A stretch of 43,366 bases of DNA, from positions 1-43,366 of the forward strand of contig JABHHN010000079.1 in NCBI GenBank assembly GCA_018671515.1, given 5' to 3'. The DNA comes from an archaeon (GTDB taxonomy: Archaea; Nanobdellota; Nanobdellia; Woesearchaeales; GW2011-AR15). Below are positions 15,123 through 24,378 of the stretch, in pieces. Under the pieces are notes generated by a model that was given only the letters and a program-made list of their open reading frames with translations, did not search any database and was not told the origin of the DNA. Each line of letters opens with the position of its first letter. The stretch's first letter is position 1. Made by a program: the position numbers and the translations under genes.

Positions 15123-15216
15123 ATTTCAAATTATTAATTTCTGACATTAAATATCTTTTTAAAAATACACAGCAAAATAAACAAATATTAATAATCACTT
15201 AATCTTCCTGTACTTC

Positions 15217-16254
15217 ATGATTGAAATTGATGGTTCTATTGGAGGAGGGCAGATTCTTCGTACTGCTCTATCACTAAGCGCAATAACACAAAAACCCTTT
15301 AGGATAAAAAACATAAGAAAATCAAGACCAAAACCTGGTCTTAAAGCACAACACATCAAATGTGTTGAAGGAGTAGCTCAATTATGTAATGCAAAATTCT
15401 CTGGATGTACTTTAAAAAGTAAAGAATTAGAATTCATCCCAAATAAATTAAACCCAAAATCATTATCAATTGACATAGGGACTGCCGGATCAATTTCATT
15501 ATTTCTACAAGCAATGATTCCACCAATAATTCATGCTGGGAAAAATATATCAATAGAAGTTTTTGGAGGAACAGACACAATGTGGTGTCCACCAATTGAT
15601 TATTTCAAAGAAGTCTTTTTACCTCATATAAGAAAATATGCAAATTATGAATTCAAATTACTAAAACGAGGTTATTACCCTAAAGGTGCTGGACATGTCA
15701 TATTAAAACTCAAACCTCAAAAATTAGTTGATATTAGAATTAAAAACATAACACTATTAGAGTTTAAAGATGTATTAGTAATAAAAGGAATATCACATGC
15801 ATCAATGGATTTAATGAAAAGAAGAGTTGCAGAAAGACAAGCAAAAACTGCAGAATTAATTTTAAAAGATTATAGTACTGATATATCAAATGAATATTCA
15901 ACTACAAAATCAACTGGTTCAGGAATTGTACTTTGGGCATTAACAGGAGATGATGATGATGGTATTGATTTTGATAATCCAATAATTTTTGGAGCAGACA
16001 GTTTAGGAAAAAAAGGAAAGTCAGTACCAGAAGTAGCACAAGTTGCAGCAGATGAAGTATTAAAATTGATTAAACAAAAAAGTTGTTTAGATAAATTGAT
16101 GGCCGATCAAATGCTGTTATATCTGGGACTATATCCAAACTCCAGAATAAAAGTTCCAGAAATTTCAGATCACATAAAAACTAATATCAATACAATTGAA
16201 AAATTCTTAGATGTCAAATTCAAAATAGAAGACGATATTATTTCTGTAGAATAA
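15217..16254 (+). CDS. rtcA: RNA 3'-terminal phosphate cyclase
   Basis: RtcA converts RNA 3'-phosphate ends to 2',3'-cyclic phosphate using ATP via a covalent His-AMP. The N-terminus IDGSIGGGQILRTALSLS and SRPKPGLKAQHI are diagnostic, as is the RNA-binding GGTDTMWCPP. The expected nucleotidyl His aligns with H319 in the SDHIKTN segment. The 345-residue length is typical. No RtcB is present here. It appears to be leaderless and monocistronic; the convergent GGCT-like gene ends 6 nt after the rtcA stop. Confidence 0.94.
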   Translation: MIEIDGSIGGGQILRTALSLSAITQKPFRIKNIRKSRPKPGLKAQHIKCVEGVAQLCNAKFSGCTLKSKELEFIPNKLNPKSLSIDIGTAGSISLFLQAMIPPIIHAGKNISIEVFGGTDTMWCPPIDYFKEVFLPHIRKYANYEFKLLKRGYYPKGAGHVILKLKPQKLVDIRIKNITLLEFKDVLVIKGISHASMDLMKRRVAERQAKTAELILKDYSTDISNEYSTTKSTGSGIVLWALTGDDDDGIDFDNPIIFGADSLGKKGKSVPEVAQVAADEVLKLIKQKSCLDKLMADQMLLYLGLYPNSRIKVPEISDHIKTNINTIEKFLDVKFKIEDDIISVE

Positions 16255-16260
16255 AAAAAA

Positions 16261-16839
16261 TTAATCAATATTTAATTTAGAATAAACATCAGGTAAATTT
16301 TCTTTTAGAAGTTTATTTATGGTTTCTAATTCATTATTCTCAATTTTAGCCATCCTTGGAAACTTTGAATTATTCCTATCATTTACAAATGGATAAATCC
16401 AATTAACTGTGTTTTTTATAAATTCTCTTGCAAATTCAACACTTTGTGTAAGACAACCAGAAATTACAGTATCTACATATGTCAATGCTATTGGAAATTC
16501 TTTTGTTGGAACTTTTTGATCAATTACAAAATAAGCCCAAAGTTTTCCATCAATGTAGTTTTGATCCATTATTTCTTTTCTAATAAACCCATACTCTCTT
16601 CTATCTAATTCGTATAAATATTTTTCTTCTACTTCAAAAATTACTCCATTAACTTTAAAATTTTCTTTCTTTATTATTCCAAGTCCTGTTCTGTTTTCAT
16701 GATGTACATGATTTCTCCATCCTCTTTCATATCCATTGATAACTACTGTTTTTGATTTTCCTGTATTATCTTTACCAATAGTCTGTGCAAGACTATTTTT
16801 ATTTATTAAACTCCCATATGAAAATATATAATCCCTCAT
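16261..16839 (-). CDS. Gamma-glutamylcyclotransferase-like (GGCT/AIG2 fold) protein
   Basis: A 192-residue protein of the GGCT/BtrG fold. It has YGSL at 7-10, which binds the gamma-glutamyl moiety, and the internal LDRREYGF segment carrying the expected acidic catalytic residue. GGCT enzymes release pyroglutamate from gamma-glutamyl peptides or amines. The C-terminal half, helical, extends beyond the minimal domain and might refine specificity. No glutathione genes are nearby, so the substrate is unclear. Convergent with rtcA; divergent from surE. Confidence 0.8.
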   Translation of the reverse strand: MRDYIFSYGSLINKNSLAQTIGKDNTGKSKTVVINGYERGWRNHVHHENRTGLGIIKKENFKVNGVIFEVEEKYLYELDRREYGFIRKEIMDQNYIDGKLWAYFVIDQKVPTKEFPIALTYVDTVISGCLTQSVEFAREFIKNTVNWIYPFVNDRNNSKFPRMAKIENNELETINKLLKENLPDVYSKLNID

Positions 16840-16934
16840 AATAAGAGTTAATTATAAAGCCTATATATTGTTATGTTAATTAATACCAAATAATTTTAGA
16901 AATATTTTTTAATACTGACACAATTAAAAAATAT

Positions 16935-17726
16935 ATGACTTCAATTCTTTTAACAAATGATGATGGATACAATTCAATAGGTTTTTATCCTTTACTTAAT
17001 GAATTATCAAAAGATTTTTTAGTAAAAGCAATTGCACCAAAAACTGAACAAAGTTGGGTTGGTAAATCTATTTCTAAATTCAAAGAATTATCAATAGAAA
17101 AAACAAAAATTGAAGATTTTGATATACATTTAATAGATGGAACTCCTGCAGACTGTGTACAAATTGGAATTTATGATGTATTTAAAAAAAAACCTGATAT
17201 TGTTGTCTCAGGCATAAACATAGGGAATAATTTAGGACATGGTTTTATCCTTAGTTCAGGAACTGTCGGTGCTGCAATGGAAGCATCCATAAATGGAATA
17301 AAATCATTATCTTTTTCCCTTCAATTTCCACCCAATGGACGGGATTCTCTTGATTTTTTTAATCCTAAAAATTATTCAATTTATTTTAATGCAGCTAAAA
17401 TTTCTGCTAAAATTGTGAAAATATTCTCAACAGTTAATTTTAGTGAAGGTATTGATTTAATATCTGTAAATATACCATTTAAAGCAAATATAAATTCTGG
17501 TTTTGAAATAACAAAACCATATAGAAATAATTATGGAAAATTATTCCACAATAAAAATCTAAAATTTAAACATATAAATCCACCCTTTGATTTTAAAGAT
17601 TTAAAAAAAGGCACTGATCTAAAAGCTTTAAGTGATGGGAAGATATCAATAACTCCTATTAATCTAGATCTTGTTTCAAAAAAATCATTAGAAGGATTAA
17701 AAAATATTATGAAAAACAATTGGTAA
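16935..17726 (+). CDS. surE: 5'/3'-nucleotidase SurE
   Basis: A 263-residue SurE metallophosphatase that dephosphorylates nucleoside monophosphates. ILLTNDDGY places the metal-binding Asp pair at residues 8-9. S40-region PKTEQSWVGKSIS and the GINIGNNLGH / SSGTVGAAMEA segments complete the active site. Length and motif order are standard. An A/T-rich upstream region without SD suggests a leaderless transcript. It stands alone, followed by a lipoprotein gene about 107 nt downstream. Confidence 0.94.
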   Translation: MTSILLTNDDGYNSIGFYPLLNELSKDFLVKAIAPKTEQSWVGKSISKFKELSIEKTKIEDFDIHLIDGTPADCVQIGIYDVFKKKPDIVVSGINIGNNLGHGFILSSGTVGAAMEASINGIKSLSFSLQFPPNGRDSLDFFNPKNYSIYFNAAKISAKIVKIFSTVNFSEGIDLISVNIPFKANINSGFEITKPYRNNYGKLFHNKNLKFKHINPPFDFKDLKKGTDLKALSDGKISITPINLDLVSKKSLEGLKNIMKNNW

Positions 17727-17832
17727 ATATCATATCCACTATCACACATATAATTTTTCTAATTTTGGAATGATTTCAATTTAATTTAAAGTTATCAATA
17801 GGTATTTATATAAGTATTAAATAATATATACA

Positions 17833-18249
17833 ATGAAAAAAATATTGATTATATTATCATTAATACTAATTATCTCTGGATGTAATAGTAATAAAAACTT
17901 GGATAGACAAGACTTATTAAATTCTGACCATAAAGAATGGGTCAAGATAGATCCAATACAATGCTTTGGAAATCCTTGGGAAATAGATTGGGTAAAAAAT
18001 AATCAAAATGATAATTTAAATTACCCAAAAAATCTGCATAGTCAAGATTTATCACTTGAAGAAATTGAAATAATAAAAAATTATTATAACAAACAAGGAA
18101 TTCAAATACATGATTTAAAAATAAAATGGACATATGATGTTGTTTGTGAAGCATGTAATTGTCCTAAAGGTTATACATTATATCTTCAAATTTCAAAAGA
18201 AGATGTAGATAAAATGCTTGAATTAGGGTATACAATTAATCAATATTAA
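17833..18249 (+). CDS. Predicted lipoprotein with CxxCxC motif
   Basis: A 138-residue protein with signal MKKILIILSLILIISGC and lipobox Cys17. The mature part ends with a conserved-looking CEACNCPKGYTLYLQIS segment, which resembles small exported archaeal and bacterial proteins with a CxxCxCP motif of unknown role. A further Cys (ECFGNPW-like region near residue 44) gives an even number for disulfides. A TATA-like element lies about 30 nt upstream. No partner genes identified. Confidence 0.75.
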   Translation: MKKILIILSLILIISGCNSNKNLDRQDLLNSDHKEWVKIDPIQCFGNPWEIDWVKNNQNDNLNYPKNLHSQDLSLEEIEIIKNYYNKQGIQIHDLKIKWTYDVVCEACNCPKGYTLYLQISKEDVDKMLELGYTINQY

Positions 18250-18290
18250 ACCAATAATTATTTATTCTATCATTAAAATTAAATTTGTAT

Positions 18291-19139
18291 ATGAAGAAAA
18301 GTGAGAAGTATTCTTTTAGTGCAATTATTCTTAATTCAATATTATTCACAATCAAATTCGTTGCAGGAATATATACAAACAGTATATCTCTTATTTCAGA
18401 TGCACTTAATTCTTTGAGTGATATTTTTTCATCTATAATTGTATACGTATCAATAAAAGTTGCCAATAAAAGACCTGATTGGAACCATCCTTTTGGTCAT
18501 CATAGAGCAGAACCATTGGCAGGAGTTGTCGTTGCAATTTTCACTGGAATTCTAGGTTTTGAAGTTGCAAAGACTTCAATCATCAGAACAATTTCTGGAA
18601 AATCAAATTTAATTGGAGACGTTGCAGCAATTGTACTTATAATAAACATATTAATCAAATTATTCATGGCAAATTTCTTCATCAAGAAAGGAAAATCTAT
18701 GAAAAGACCAGCTCTAAAAGCAACAGGAATAGATTCAAGAAATGATGCAATAGTTAGTTTTATAGCATTAATTGGTGTTGGTGGTTCATTTATAGGATTT
18801 GGAAACCTAGATAATATTGCAGGTATAATAATCAGTTTATTTATATTTTATTCAGGATATCAAATAGCAATTGAAAATATTGATTATTTAATGGGAAAAA
18901 CACCACCTAAGAAATATGTTGATAAACTAGTTAAAAAAGCAAAAAAAGTAAATGGTGTGAAGGGAATAAATGATGTTAGAGCACATTATGTAGGAAACAG
19001 AATACATATTGAAATCCATGTAGAAGTTGATGCTAATTGTAGCACAAAAGAATCACATGATATTGGAAAAGTAGTCCAAATAAAAATTGAAAAACTAAAT
19101 GATGTAGATAAAGCTTTTGTGCATATAGATCCTGTTTAG
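18291..19139 (+). CDS. Cation diffusion facilitator (CDF) divalent metal exporter
   Basis: A 282-residue CDF protein with six predicted membrane segments and a cytoplasmic ferredoxin-like C-terminal domain (VHIEIHVEVDAN-like strands). The transport site appears as N40-x3-D44 in helix 2 and D148-x3-D152 in helix 5; HPFGHHRAEP (66-75) is the family loop. The acidic DxxxD in helix 5, instead of HxxxD, is more typical of Mn/Fe than Zn transporters, which is inference. ATG 18291 was preferred over TTG 18285. A two-hairpin element follows in the downstream gap. Confidence 0.9.
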   Translation: MKKSEKYSFSAIILNSILFTIKFVAGIYTNSISLISDALNSLSDIFSSIIVYVSIKVANKRPDWNHPFGHHRAEPLAGVVVAIFTGILGFEVAKTSIIRTISGKSNLIGDVAAIVLIINILIKLFMANFFIKKGKSMKRPALKATGIDSRNDAIVSFIALIGVGGSFIGFGNLDNIAGIIISLFIFYSGYQIAIENIDYLMGKTPPKKYVDKLVKKAKKVNGVKGINDVRAHYVGNRIHIEIHVEVDANCSTKESHDIGKVVQIKIEKLNDVDKAFVHIDPV

Positions 19140-19188
19140 TAATTAATTAATTCTTAAAAAATTTATATTATATATGCATAATATTTTT

Positions 19189-19284
19189 ATGAAATTTTTA
19201 CATCAATATTTCTGCAAGCCAAAGGTTTGCTCTACTACAAAAGAACTTACTTTAGTAAATTCTTTACTTAATAATAAAAATTAA
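19189..19284 (+). CDS. Candidate 31-residue leaderless micro-ORF
   Basis: ATG 19189 lies about 25 nt after a TATA-like AATTTATATTATA (19160-19172) and opens a 31-codon frame with two Cys in CKPKVC. It overlaps the two-hairpin element copy 2, whose palindromes supply part of the reading frame; the other element copies do not encode a similar peptide. It is therefore more likely fortuitous. Confidence 0.15.
   Translation: MKFLHQYFCKPKVCSTTKELTLVNSLLNNKN
19213..19262 (+). repeat. Two-hairpin intergenic element, copy 2
   Basis: Arms GCAAGCC (19214-19220) and GGTTTGC (19224-19230) around an AAA loop, one G-U pair. A TCTACTACAAAA spacer follows, then a second stem GAACTTAC/GTAAATTC (19243-19262) with one mismatch. 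It lies between the convergent CDF and coiled-coil genes. This is the most diverged of the four clear copies. Confidence 0.5.
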
Positions 19285-19376
19285 TTCTAAAAATATAGTG
19301 TATATAATTTATCAACTATTCAAAAAAAAGTTAAAAAACAAATATAATAAAAAATAGAAAATTAAATTTAAAAAAA

Positions 19377-21800
19377 TTAAAGTCCTATAAGATTGATATC
19401 ATCATACAATTCTCTCATGACATTATGCATATTCTCTTTATCTTCATGACTATGGAATTTTAAAGTATAATATTTATCCCTTGCTTTATTATAGAATACT
19501 TTAGCTTCAGTTGATCTTCCTTGTTTGACCATTTTTCTGCAAGTATCTAAATCATCATGGATTGAATGCTTATGATTATCTTTAAGATCAGGTACATGAA
19601 TTGATTTTGCATGCTCAATATTTTGAATTTCAATATTTGTCTCTTTTATCATACCTATTTTTTCATGTAGGTATTGTTGAAATTCATCTTCTTCAAGCTT
19701 TTTTCTCTCCATCTCAATTTCACTTTCTGCATAATCAAGTGCTCTATCTTCAATATCTATTACTTTCTGTTTTTTAGATAATGATTTTTCTTTTGTTTGT
19801 AAGCCCTTAAATTTTTTCTCAAGCTCTTTCTTCTTACTATCAAGCTCTTTATGAGCATCTTTCTCATGATTTTTTAAGATCTCTAATCTTTTCTCATAAG
19901 ATTTTTCCATAGTTTCTAACCTATCATCTTTTTTATTTAAGATATCTTCTTTTTTATCTAATTCCATTAATATCGAATTTAATTTCTGCTCTTTTGTCTT
20001 GGTAGTTATTTCTCTATCATGAAGTGTATTTTCAAGTTTTCTTAACTTCTTTTCCGTATCCTTAAATGAATCAATTTTATTTTTGATTTCTCCTTCTTGG
20101 ATTTTAATGACTGATTCTCTTTTTGCTAAATCCTGACCTTTCTTATAGAAATCTCTTTCAAGATCTATTAAGTATTGGGTTCTTTCTCTAATATCATGGT
20201 CAAGTCTTCGTCTTAATTGTTCAAGATTTGCATAATCTCTTGAATATTTTCCTTTATGACTATCCAATTTAGATTTATTAGTCTCTAATTCTTTTTCATA
20301 AATGATTAATTCCATTTTTTTCTTTTCTAATTGTTCAAGTAAAAGAATTATTTTTTCATGACCTTTTATATCTGGAATATCAGCAGATGATTTTTCAATT
20401 TTCTTAAGTTCACTTTTTTCAGCTTCAAGTTCTTTAATTAATTCAGAAATACTTTGCTCTTTATTTGCTGATTTCTTTTTTTTGTGAACTGATACTTTTT
20501 TATGAGTTGCAACTTTCTTTCTCCTTGATGTCTTTTTCTTAATCTTTTTTGCATGCTTAATTATTTTTTTTGCATGAGCTCTTGGAATATTTGTTTTTTC
20601 AACTATGTGATCCTCATGTGTGTCTGCTAAAACTTCAGCAGAACCAATACCTACACTTTCAAGTTCGTCTTTTCTTTTTTGTCCAATACCTGGAACTTCA
20701 TGTAAAGGTGTTACTTCCTGCACAAGTTCGCTTTCTAATTTAGTACCGAAATCTACTGAATCTTCATCTTTGAAATCAGCAGATTCTTTTTTCATTTTTG
20801 CTAAAAGATCATTTATTTCTTTATCTTCGTCAATTAAACTTTTTACTTCAACTTTTTTGTCGACAATCTCTTCTTTTTTGTCAGTTGCTAATACCTCAAA
20901 TTCAGATGTTGGTGACATCTCTACATCAAAGACAGGTGGTTTAGGTAGATCACCTATTTTTTCTTCAGGTGGTAATGAAATACTTTTTGGTTCCTCTAAT
21001 TTTGGAGGTTTGAAATCAAAACTTTCTTTTTTATCAAATGAAGGAGGAAGAGATAAATCATTTTTCTTTGTGACATCTTCTTTTTTGATTTCTGTCTTTA
21101 AATCTAAATTCTTTACATCCTTTTTTTTCTTCCCTAATAATCCGCCAAACAATCCTTTTTTAGGTTTAGATTCTTTTGATTTAGGTGCAGAAGGAGGATG
21201 AGGAATTGAAATTGCTTCCTTACTTACAACGTCTAATTTTTTCAAATCTGAATCCAATTTTTCAAAAGGTTTTATTGGTTCTTCTTTTTTCATATCTATT
21301 GAAAAACTAGGTGGTGGAGGAATTGATGAAGGATTTTTATTTATATTTTCTGATTTTAATCCTGGCATATTCAATTCTTCTACTTTTGAATCATTTGAAA
21401 AACTAGGTGGTTCAGGCATAGAAAATGAACTTTTACTATCTTCTTTTGCAATCACTTGTTTTTCTAATTCTGTATTAAGTTGTTGATTATTATCTTCATG
21501 CATAACAGGTGGTTCTGGAATAGTCATTGCACTTGGTGCTAAAGGATCAGGCATATCATTTAAACCAGTTAGATTTGGTTCTTCATTACCTGGAACTGGC
21601 GGAAGAGGGAGTTTATCAATTTTACTAGGTGATTTTTTTTCTTTTGTACCCATTATCTTTGAAAGGAATCCAACTTTTTTCTTTTCTTCAAATTTTGGAG
21701 GTGGTGGTAATTCCCCAAGATCTATTTTTTGATTATTTGGTATATTTTCTTTTAAGTCAGATATTTCTTTTTTTGTATCAATAATTTTTTCAGTCTGCAT
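19377..21800 (-). CDS. Large proline-rich, HhH and coiled-coil protein (unknown)
   Basis: An 807-residue soluble protein with four parts. Residues 1-355 are disordered and Pro/Lys-rich, with recurring PxPPSF-like motifs (128-134, 160-166, 199-204, 251-255) and two copies of a KxGFLxxxxGxKxKK-like motif (41-56, 214-227). Residues about 366-415 resemble a helix-hairpin-helix pair (LHEVPGIGQKRKDELESVGI). A basic His/Lys-rich stretch (420-447) could bind nucleic acid. Residues 450-720 form a long coiled coil, and 740-807 a small helical domain (DTCRKMVKQGRSTEAKVFY) of a type seen in other DPANN proteins. It may be a cytoskeletal or chromosome-associated scaffold; function unproven. TATA AGTATATAAATAC (about 21824-21837) precedes the start. 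Confidence 0.88.
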   Translation of the reverse strand: MQTEKIIDTKKEISDLKENIPNNQKIDLGELPPPPKFEEKKKVGFLSKIMGTKEKKSPSKIDKLPLPPVPGNEEPNLTGLNDMPDPLAPSAMTIPEPPVMHEDNNQQLNTELEKQVIAKEDSKSSFSMPEPPSFSNDSKVEELNMPGLKSENINKNPSSIPPPPSFSIDMKKEEPIKPFEKLDSDLKKLDVVSKEAISIPHPPSAPKSKESKPKKGLFGGLLGKKKKDVKNLDLKTEIKKEDVTKKNDLSLPPSFDKKESFDFKPPKLEEPKSISLPPEEKIGDLPKPPVFDVEMSPTSEFEVLATDKKEEIVDKKVEVKSLIDEDKEINDLLAKMKKESADFKDEDSVDFGTKLESELVQEVTPLHEVPGIGQKRKDELESVGIGSAEVLADTHEDHIVEKTNIPRAHAKKIIKHAKKIKKKTSRRKKVATHKKVSVHKKKKSANKEQSISELIKELEAEKSELKKIEKSSADIPDIKGHEKIILLLEQLEKKKMELIIYEKELETNKSKLDSHKGKYSRDYANLEQLRRRLDHDIRERTQYLIDLERDFYKKGQDLAKRESVIKIQEGEIKNKIDSFKDTEKKLRKLENTLHDREITTKTKEQKLNSILMELDKKEDILNKKDDRLETMEKSYEKRLEILKNHEKDAHKELDSKKKELEKKFKGLQTKEKSLSKKQKVIDIEDRALDYAESEIEMERKKLEEDEFQQYLHEKIGMIKETNIEIQNIEHAKSIHVPDLKDNHKHSIHDDLDTCRKMVKQGRSTEAKVFYNKARDKYYTLKFHSHEDKENMHNVMRELYDDINLIGL

Positions 21801-21909
21801 TTTATTAAATTATAAGTCTGAGTATTTATATACTTTTATTGTACCTAAAAAGTAACAATACCCGAAAAATAGAGTAAAATATATAAAAAAAGAAATTAGA
21901 AACATAATA

Positions 21910-22275
21910 ATGACTGAACTTCCTGAAATTGAAAAAACCATAATTGATTCTAGAAAAAGATTGTTAAATATTGAAAAAACAGATAGAGATATCAACAATT
22001 ATATGGACATCATGCAATTAAGGTGGAAAACAAATATTGGTGATTTTGAAAAAGAAGCTAAAGTGATGCACCTAACTATGGAAGAAATCCAAGATAATTT
22101 CAAAAAAGATATGAATTATTTTTTACATATGATCACTAAATTTAAAAATACTGGTACTGCAGAACAAATGACTAAAATCACTCAAAAAATAAATGAGCAA
22201 AATTTTGAATCAAACGTAACTAGAATGGAATTCAAAAAAATGGTACTTTTAAAACTAAAAGAATATCTAACTTAA
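21910..22275 (+). CDS. Small all-helical protein (unknown)
   Basis: A 121-residue charged, all-helical protein without Cys, membrane segment or known motif; heptad-like spacing suggests a coiled coil. It is divergent from the 807-residue coiled-coil gene, with TATA-like AAATATATAAAAA (21877-21889) about 25 nt before ATG, hence leaderless. A shared promoter region with its large neighbour hints at related function. Its stop overlaps the end of the convergent DUF1385 gene by 9 nt. Confidence 0.72.
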   Translation: MTELPEIEKTIIDSRKRLLNIEKTDRDINNYMDIMQLRWKTNIGDFEKEAKVMHLTMEEIQDNFKKDMNYFLHMITKFKNTGTAEQMTKITQKINEQNFESNVTRMEFKKMVLLKLKEYLT

Positions 22276-23118
22276 TGACTTTTTTAAAGCATCAATTGAA
22301 ACTTCGATTTGAGACCCATCTGGAATCCTTGTTGTAAGTCTTTGTAAACTAAGACCTGGGAAAATTATTAATTTTATCAATGGATTTTCTACATGTGCTG
22401 CAGTAAACTTCAAAATTTCATATGATATTCCTGCAACTATTGGTATCAAGACTAATCTTGATAAAAACCTGACAAATAAATTAATAGTTGGAATCACTGA
22501 AAATATCAATATTGAAAGACACATTACAATAAGTAAAAAAGTTGTACCACATCTTGGATGCAATCTACTACATTTCTTTACATTTTCAACTGTCAATTTT
22601 TTCTTTTGTTCATAACAATTCACAGCCATATGTTCGGCACCATGATATTGAAATAATCTTTTGATATCCTTCATCAATGAAATCAAAAGCAAAAAAATTA
22701 CAAAAAAAACTAACCTTATTATACCATCAACAATATTAAATAAAACAGTATTTGATTTATCTGCTAAAAGATTGGTTACTAAAAGTGGTGCAATTATGAA
22801 CAAGACAATATTTATTGCAAAACTACCTATGATTGTACCTACTAATTCTTTATTTGATAATTGTTCATCTTCTTCAACAGCAGCATTAGCTGAATAATTT
22901 ATTGCTTTTACTCCTACTACTAATGTTTCTGCAAATTTAAATATACCTCTAAGAATTGGAGTTTTATGCCAAAAACTTTCATTATTTTTTATTTTTTCAA
23001 TTTTTGTAGTTATCTTTCCATCTGGTCCACGGACTGAAATTGCATATTTTTTAGGAGACCTCATCATCACTCCTTCAATAACTGCCTGACCACCAACAAC
23101 TATAGTTTTTCCTGACAT
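22267..23118 (-). CDS. DUF1385 family membrane protein (YqhQ-like)
   Basis: The 283-residue protein begins with the DUF1385 signature VGGQAVIEGVMMRSP and carries conserved YHGAEHMAVNCYE and HPRCGTTFLL motifs, with four or five hydrophobic helices. The family, widespread in Firmicutes (YqhQ) and plant plastids, has conserved His/Glu/Cys residues that hint at metal binding, but its biochemical function is unsettled. The 3' end overlaps the helical gene on the other strand. The upstream intergenic space holds a two-hairpin element. Confidence 0.88.
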   Translation of the reverse strand: MSGKTIVVGGQAVIEGVMMRSPKKYAISVRGPDGKITTKIEKIKNNESFWHKTPILRGIFKFAETLVVGVKAINYSANAAVEEDEQLSNKELVGTIIGSFAINIVLFIIAPLLVTNLLADKSNTVLFNIVDGIIRLVFFVIFLLLISLMKDIKRLFQYHGAEHMAVNCYEQKKKLTVENVKKCSRLHPRCGTTFLLIVMCLSILIFSVIPTINLFVRFLSRLVLIPIVAGISYEILKFTAAHVENPLIKLIIFPGLSLQRLTTRIPDGSQIEVSIDALKKSLS

Positions 23119-23251
23119 CTCAATTTATAATTGTCTAGTGCTTTATATTTCTTGCGTATAAGGATGAAGTTTTCAAAAATGCTTTAATTAATCAAATATG
23201 TTTGTTTTTCTGAATCATTAGTTCATAAATGAAAACATAGTGTATTGCTTG

Positions 23252-23307
23252 CAATCCACAGGTGCAAGTCCACAAGACTTGCTATAAAAAGAGCAAAGCT
23301 CTAAAAT
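23252..23307 (+). repeat. Two-hairpin intergenic element, copy 3
   Basis: Arms GCAAGTC (23254-23260) and GACTTGC (23266-23272) enclose CACAA. TATAAAAA follows, then GAGC/GCTC (23281-23291) with loop AAA, and the element ends in ATTCAA (23302-23307). It lies between divergently transcribed genes (DUF1385 and DUF357), so it cannot be a simple terminator for both. Confidence 0.6.
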
Positions 23308-23406
23308 CCTAATTCAATTGCATTTACAAAATAAATGAAACAAGAAATAAATAACAATCATAATAAAAACACATAATTTAAAACACCATCACAATTTCTA
23401 AAATTC

Positions 23407-23694
23407 ATGGACGATATCATTACTAAAGAAAAAATAATAAAGTATCTTGGTATAACCAAAGAAGCACTTGATAAAGTAAAATCTACAAAAATGGATGAAG
23501 CTAGAATTGATCAAGCAAAAGATTTTTTGGATATGGCAGAGAGGTATTTTTCAGATGCAAATCACTTCTATAAAAAAGATGATTACATAAATGCATTTGC
23601 TGCAGTAAATTATGCACATGGATGGCTTGACGCAGGAGCAAGAATAAGATTATTTAAAGTAAATGATAGTAGACTTTTTACAGTTGATGATTAG
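23407..23694 (+). CDS. DUF357 family protein
   Basis: A 95-residue archaeal DUF357 protein: an N-terminal helix pair, then the signature FLDMAERYFSDANHFYKKDD and AAVNYAHGWLDAGARIRLFKV. The family is helical and related in fold to HEPN/tetratricopeptide-like hairpins; function unknown. It has no clear SD, and the upstream A/T-rich tract suggests a short leader. It is followed by a convergent ferredoxin. Confidence 0.9.
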   Translation: MDDIITKEKIIKYLGITKEALDKVKSTKMDEARIDQAKDFLDMAERYFSDANHFYKKDDYINAFAAVNYAHGWLDAGARIRLFKVNDSRLFTVDD

Positions 23695-23710
23695 AAAAAG
23701 TTAAATAAAT

Positions 23711-23965
23711 TCATATTAATTTTTCTTTTGTTTCAAGATTTGTTAAATGAATAACATTTACAGGACATACATCAGCAGCTTCCATATTTAATTCTTTGTC
23801 TTTTTCTTCAACACCTAACTCTTGCCAACCATCGTCTCTATGTATTCCTTTAACTATATCTGATTTCCCATCATCATGCATCTCCCAAAATTCAGGAGCT
23901 ACAGCTGCACATGCACCACAACCTATACAATCAGGCCTATTATGTTCTAATTTAAATTTAGTCAT
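23711..23965 (-). CDS. [4Fe-4S] ferredoxin
   Basis: An 84-residue single-cluster ferredoxin with ligands C13, C16, C19 (CIGCGAC) and C67 (VCPVN). The acidic middle insertion fits the archaeal/thermophile type monocluster ferredoxin with a loop. Soluble electron carrier; its redox partners are not in the neighbourhood. A Rieske ferredoxin is 11 kb away. TATA-like AATTTATATAG lies upstream on the divergent side, where the 103-residue gene also starts. Confidence 0.93.
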   Translation of the reverse strand: MTKFKLEHNRPDCIGCGACAAVAPEFWEMHDDGKSDIVKGIHRDDGWQELGVEEKDKELNMEAADVCPVNVIHLTNLETKEKLI

Positions 23966-24054
23966 TGTTTATGTGAAAAGTTAGAGCAAATTTATATAGT
24001 TTATGTAAACCAAACATAAAATTAATAAAGCAAAAATTTATTTGATATAATATT

Positions 24055-24366
24055 ATGAATGAAAATCTAACTGATATTGAAAAACAAATAAGAAAATTAT
24101 CTTTTGCAGTTGAAGCAAACCAGAAAAAAACTTCTGAAATAATTAAAGTCATGAACCAGCTTATAGGTGAAGTAAAAGAATTAAAAAAGACAAGCCAAAT
24201 TACATCTTCTAATCAATCACAATCTAAAAGCCAACAAGAAAAACAAGAACAAAAAACACTTACTGATAAAAAAGGAACAAAAGACACAGCTAAACCAATT
24301 GATAGAAACCGTGTTGCTCCAGAAGATGTATCAATTGAGAAAATGTTTTATTTCGGCAACAAGTAA
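24055..24366 (+). CDS. Small coiled-coil protein with Gln/Ser-rich linker
   Basis: A 103-residue protein with an N-terminal coiled coil (residues 4-45), then a Ser/Gln/Lys-rich low-complexity linker (about 46-80), and a short C-terminal motif VSIEKMFYFGNK. The latter looks like a docking peptide for a partner. Not recognised. A TATA-like sequence precedes the ATG by about 25 nt. It is convergent with the 79-residue gene. Confidence 0.65.
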   Translation: MNENLTDIEKQIRKLSFAVEANQKKTSEIIKVMNQLIGEVKELKKTSQITSSNQSQSKSQQEKQEQKTLTDKKGTKDTAKPIDRNRVAPEDVSIEKMFYFGNK

Positions 24367-24378
24367 TTATATTTAATA

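Noticed and set aside
20620-21201. 193-codon Ser-rich ORF on the plus strand
   Set aside because: It lies entirely opposite the 807-residue gene; Ser/Phe runs are the antisense of Lys/Glu/Asp codons, and there is no promoter or SD.
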